Assembly (NCBI RefSeq): GCF_003144035.1
Contig: NZ_QFWT01000016.1
Location: 1-32,368, forward strand
Length of the DNA stretch: 32,368 bases
Origin: Vibrio albus
GTDB taxonomy: Bacteria; Pseudomonadota; Gammaproteobacteria; Enterobacterales; Vibrionaceae
Direction: 5' to 3'
Shown here in pieces: positions 32,180 to 32,368 of this stretch (position 1 is the stretch's first letter; the number at the start of each line of letters is the position of its first letter). The translations under genes and the position numbers were made by a program. A model generated the notes under the pieces. The model was not told the origin of the DNA. It ran no database searches and saw nothing but the letters and a program-made list of their open reading frames with translations.

Positions 32180-32368
32180 AATTGAAGAGTTTGATCATGG
32201 CTCAGATTGAACGCTGGCGGCAGGCCTAACACATGCAAGTCGGGCGGAAACGATATCAACAATCCTTCGGGTACGTTGATAGGCGTCGAGCGGCGGACGG
32301 GTGAGTAATGCTTAGGAAGTTGCCCTAATGAGGGGGATAACCATTGGAAACGATGGCTAATACCGCAT
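32180..32368 (+). rRNA. rrs: 16S ribosomal RNA, 5' part
   Basis: The 16S gene starts with ATTGAAGAGTTTGATCATGG. It continues through CTCAGATTGAACGCTGGCGG and GGCGGACGGGTGAGTAATGC to the window edge, so only about 189 nt are present. The helix-6 region and the segment GGGGGATAACCATTGGAAAC are Vibrionaceae-like. The 5' end is placed by analogy and may be off by a base or two. Confidence 0.97.

Noticed and set aside
1..32368. Replication origin within the window
   Set aside because: No cluster of DnaA boxes next to an AT-rich unwinding region, and no dnaA, gidA/mnmG or parAB genes were seen. The parS sites only imply that the origin is near.
1..32368. Insertion sequences, prophage genes, tRNA genes or integron sites
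   Set aside because: No transposase or integrase frames, terminal inverted repeats with target duplications, attC-like sites or tRNA cloverleaf sequences were recognised.

Overview
The window is a chromosomal segment of a gammaproteobacterium of the family Vibrionaceae, most likely Vibrio or a close relative. The evidence is the 16S 5' end and rRNA leader, the close match of IlvC, Rho, YhhQ, ThiG and others to enteric/vibrio proteins, and the gene order uvrD / rarD / recQ and gppA-rhlB / trxA-rho-ubiD-fre. It starts with a 5S rRNA gene, which ends one rrn operon, and finishes in the 5' end of a 16S gene with its promoters, which starts the next. It is therefore the complete interval between two co-oriented rRNA operons. 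Three ParB-type parS sites (5496, 9171, 12339) show that it lies in the origin-proximal centromere region of the main chromosome.

Layout. 1-166: 5S rRNA and terminator. 170-2735: divergent ilvY/ilvC (branched-chain amino acids) with IlvY operators between them. 2854-3249: the fluoride channel gene crcB. 3273-9228: a TPP-riboswitch-controlled thiamine operon, thiC-thiE-thiF-thiS-thiG-thiH. 9246-11030: a long-form Xaa-Pro aminopeptidase. 11141-13423: a LysR regulator divergent from a Bcr/CflA drug exporter. 13684-13965: a 93-residue protein resembling an H-NS oligomerisation domain without a DNA-binding domain. 14019-16497 (minus strand): a bufferin-type operon, with a DUF2282 cysteine precursor, an MNIO/DUF692 enzyme, a DUF2063 partner and a DoxX membrane protein. 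16762-18933: uvrD. 18934-19297 (minus): a CsrB-family small RNA with its promoter and a GacA/VarA box. 19557-21163 (minus): a LysE-family exporter and rarD. 21415-23253: recQ. 23469-24285: yhhQ behind a probable preQ1-I riboswitch. 24478-27274 (minus): rhlB-gppA. 27485-31692: trxA, rho, ubiD, fre. 31780-32368: rrn P1/P2 promoters, boxA leader and partial 16S.

How it works together. Most genes are core housekeeping functions: thiamine synthesis, DNA repair, RNA decay and termination, redox, and ubiquinone synthesis. The notable signals are in RNA and DNA sites: the parS cluster, the CsrB-type sponge RNA under an apparent GacA/VarA box, two ligand-binding leaders (TPP and probable preQ1), and a possible structural switch in the rho leader. 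The accessory elements are the bufferin operon (a ribosomally made, modified metal-binding peptide system), the LysR/Bcr-CflA pair and the small H-NS-like protein. No insertion sequence, prophage, CRISPR array or tRNA gene was seen.
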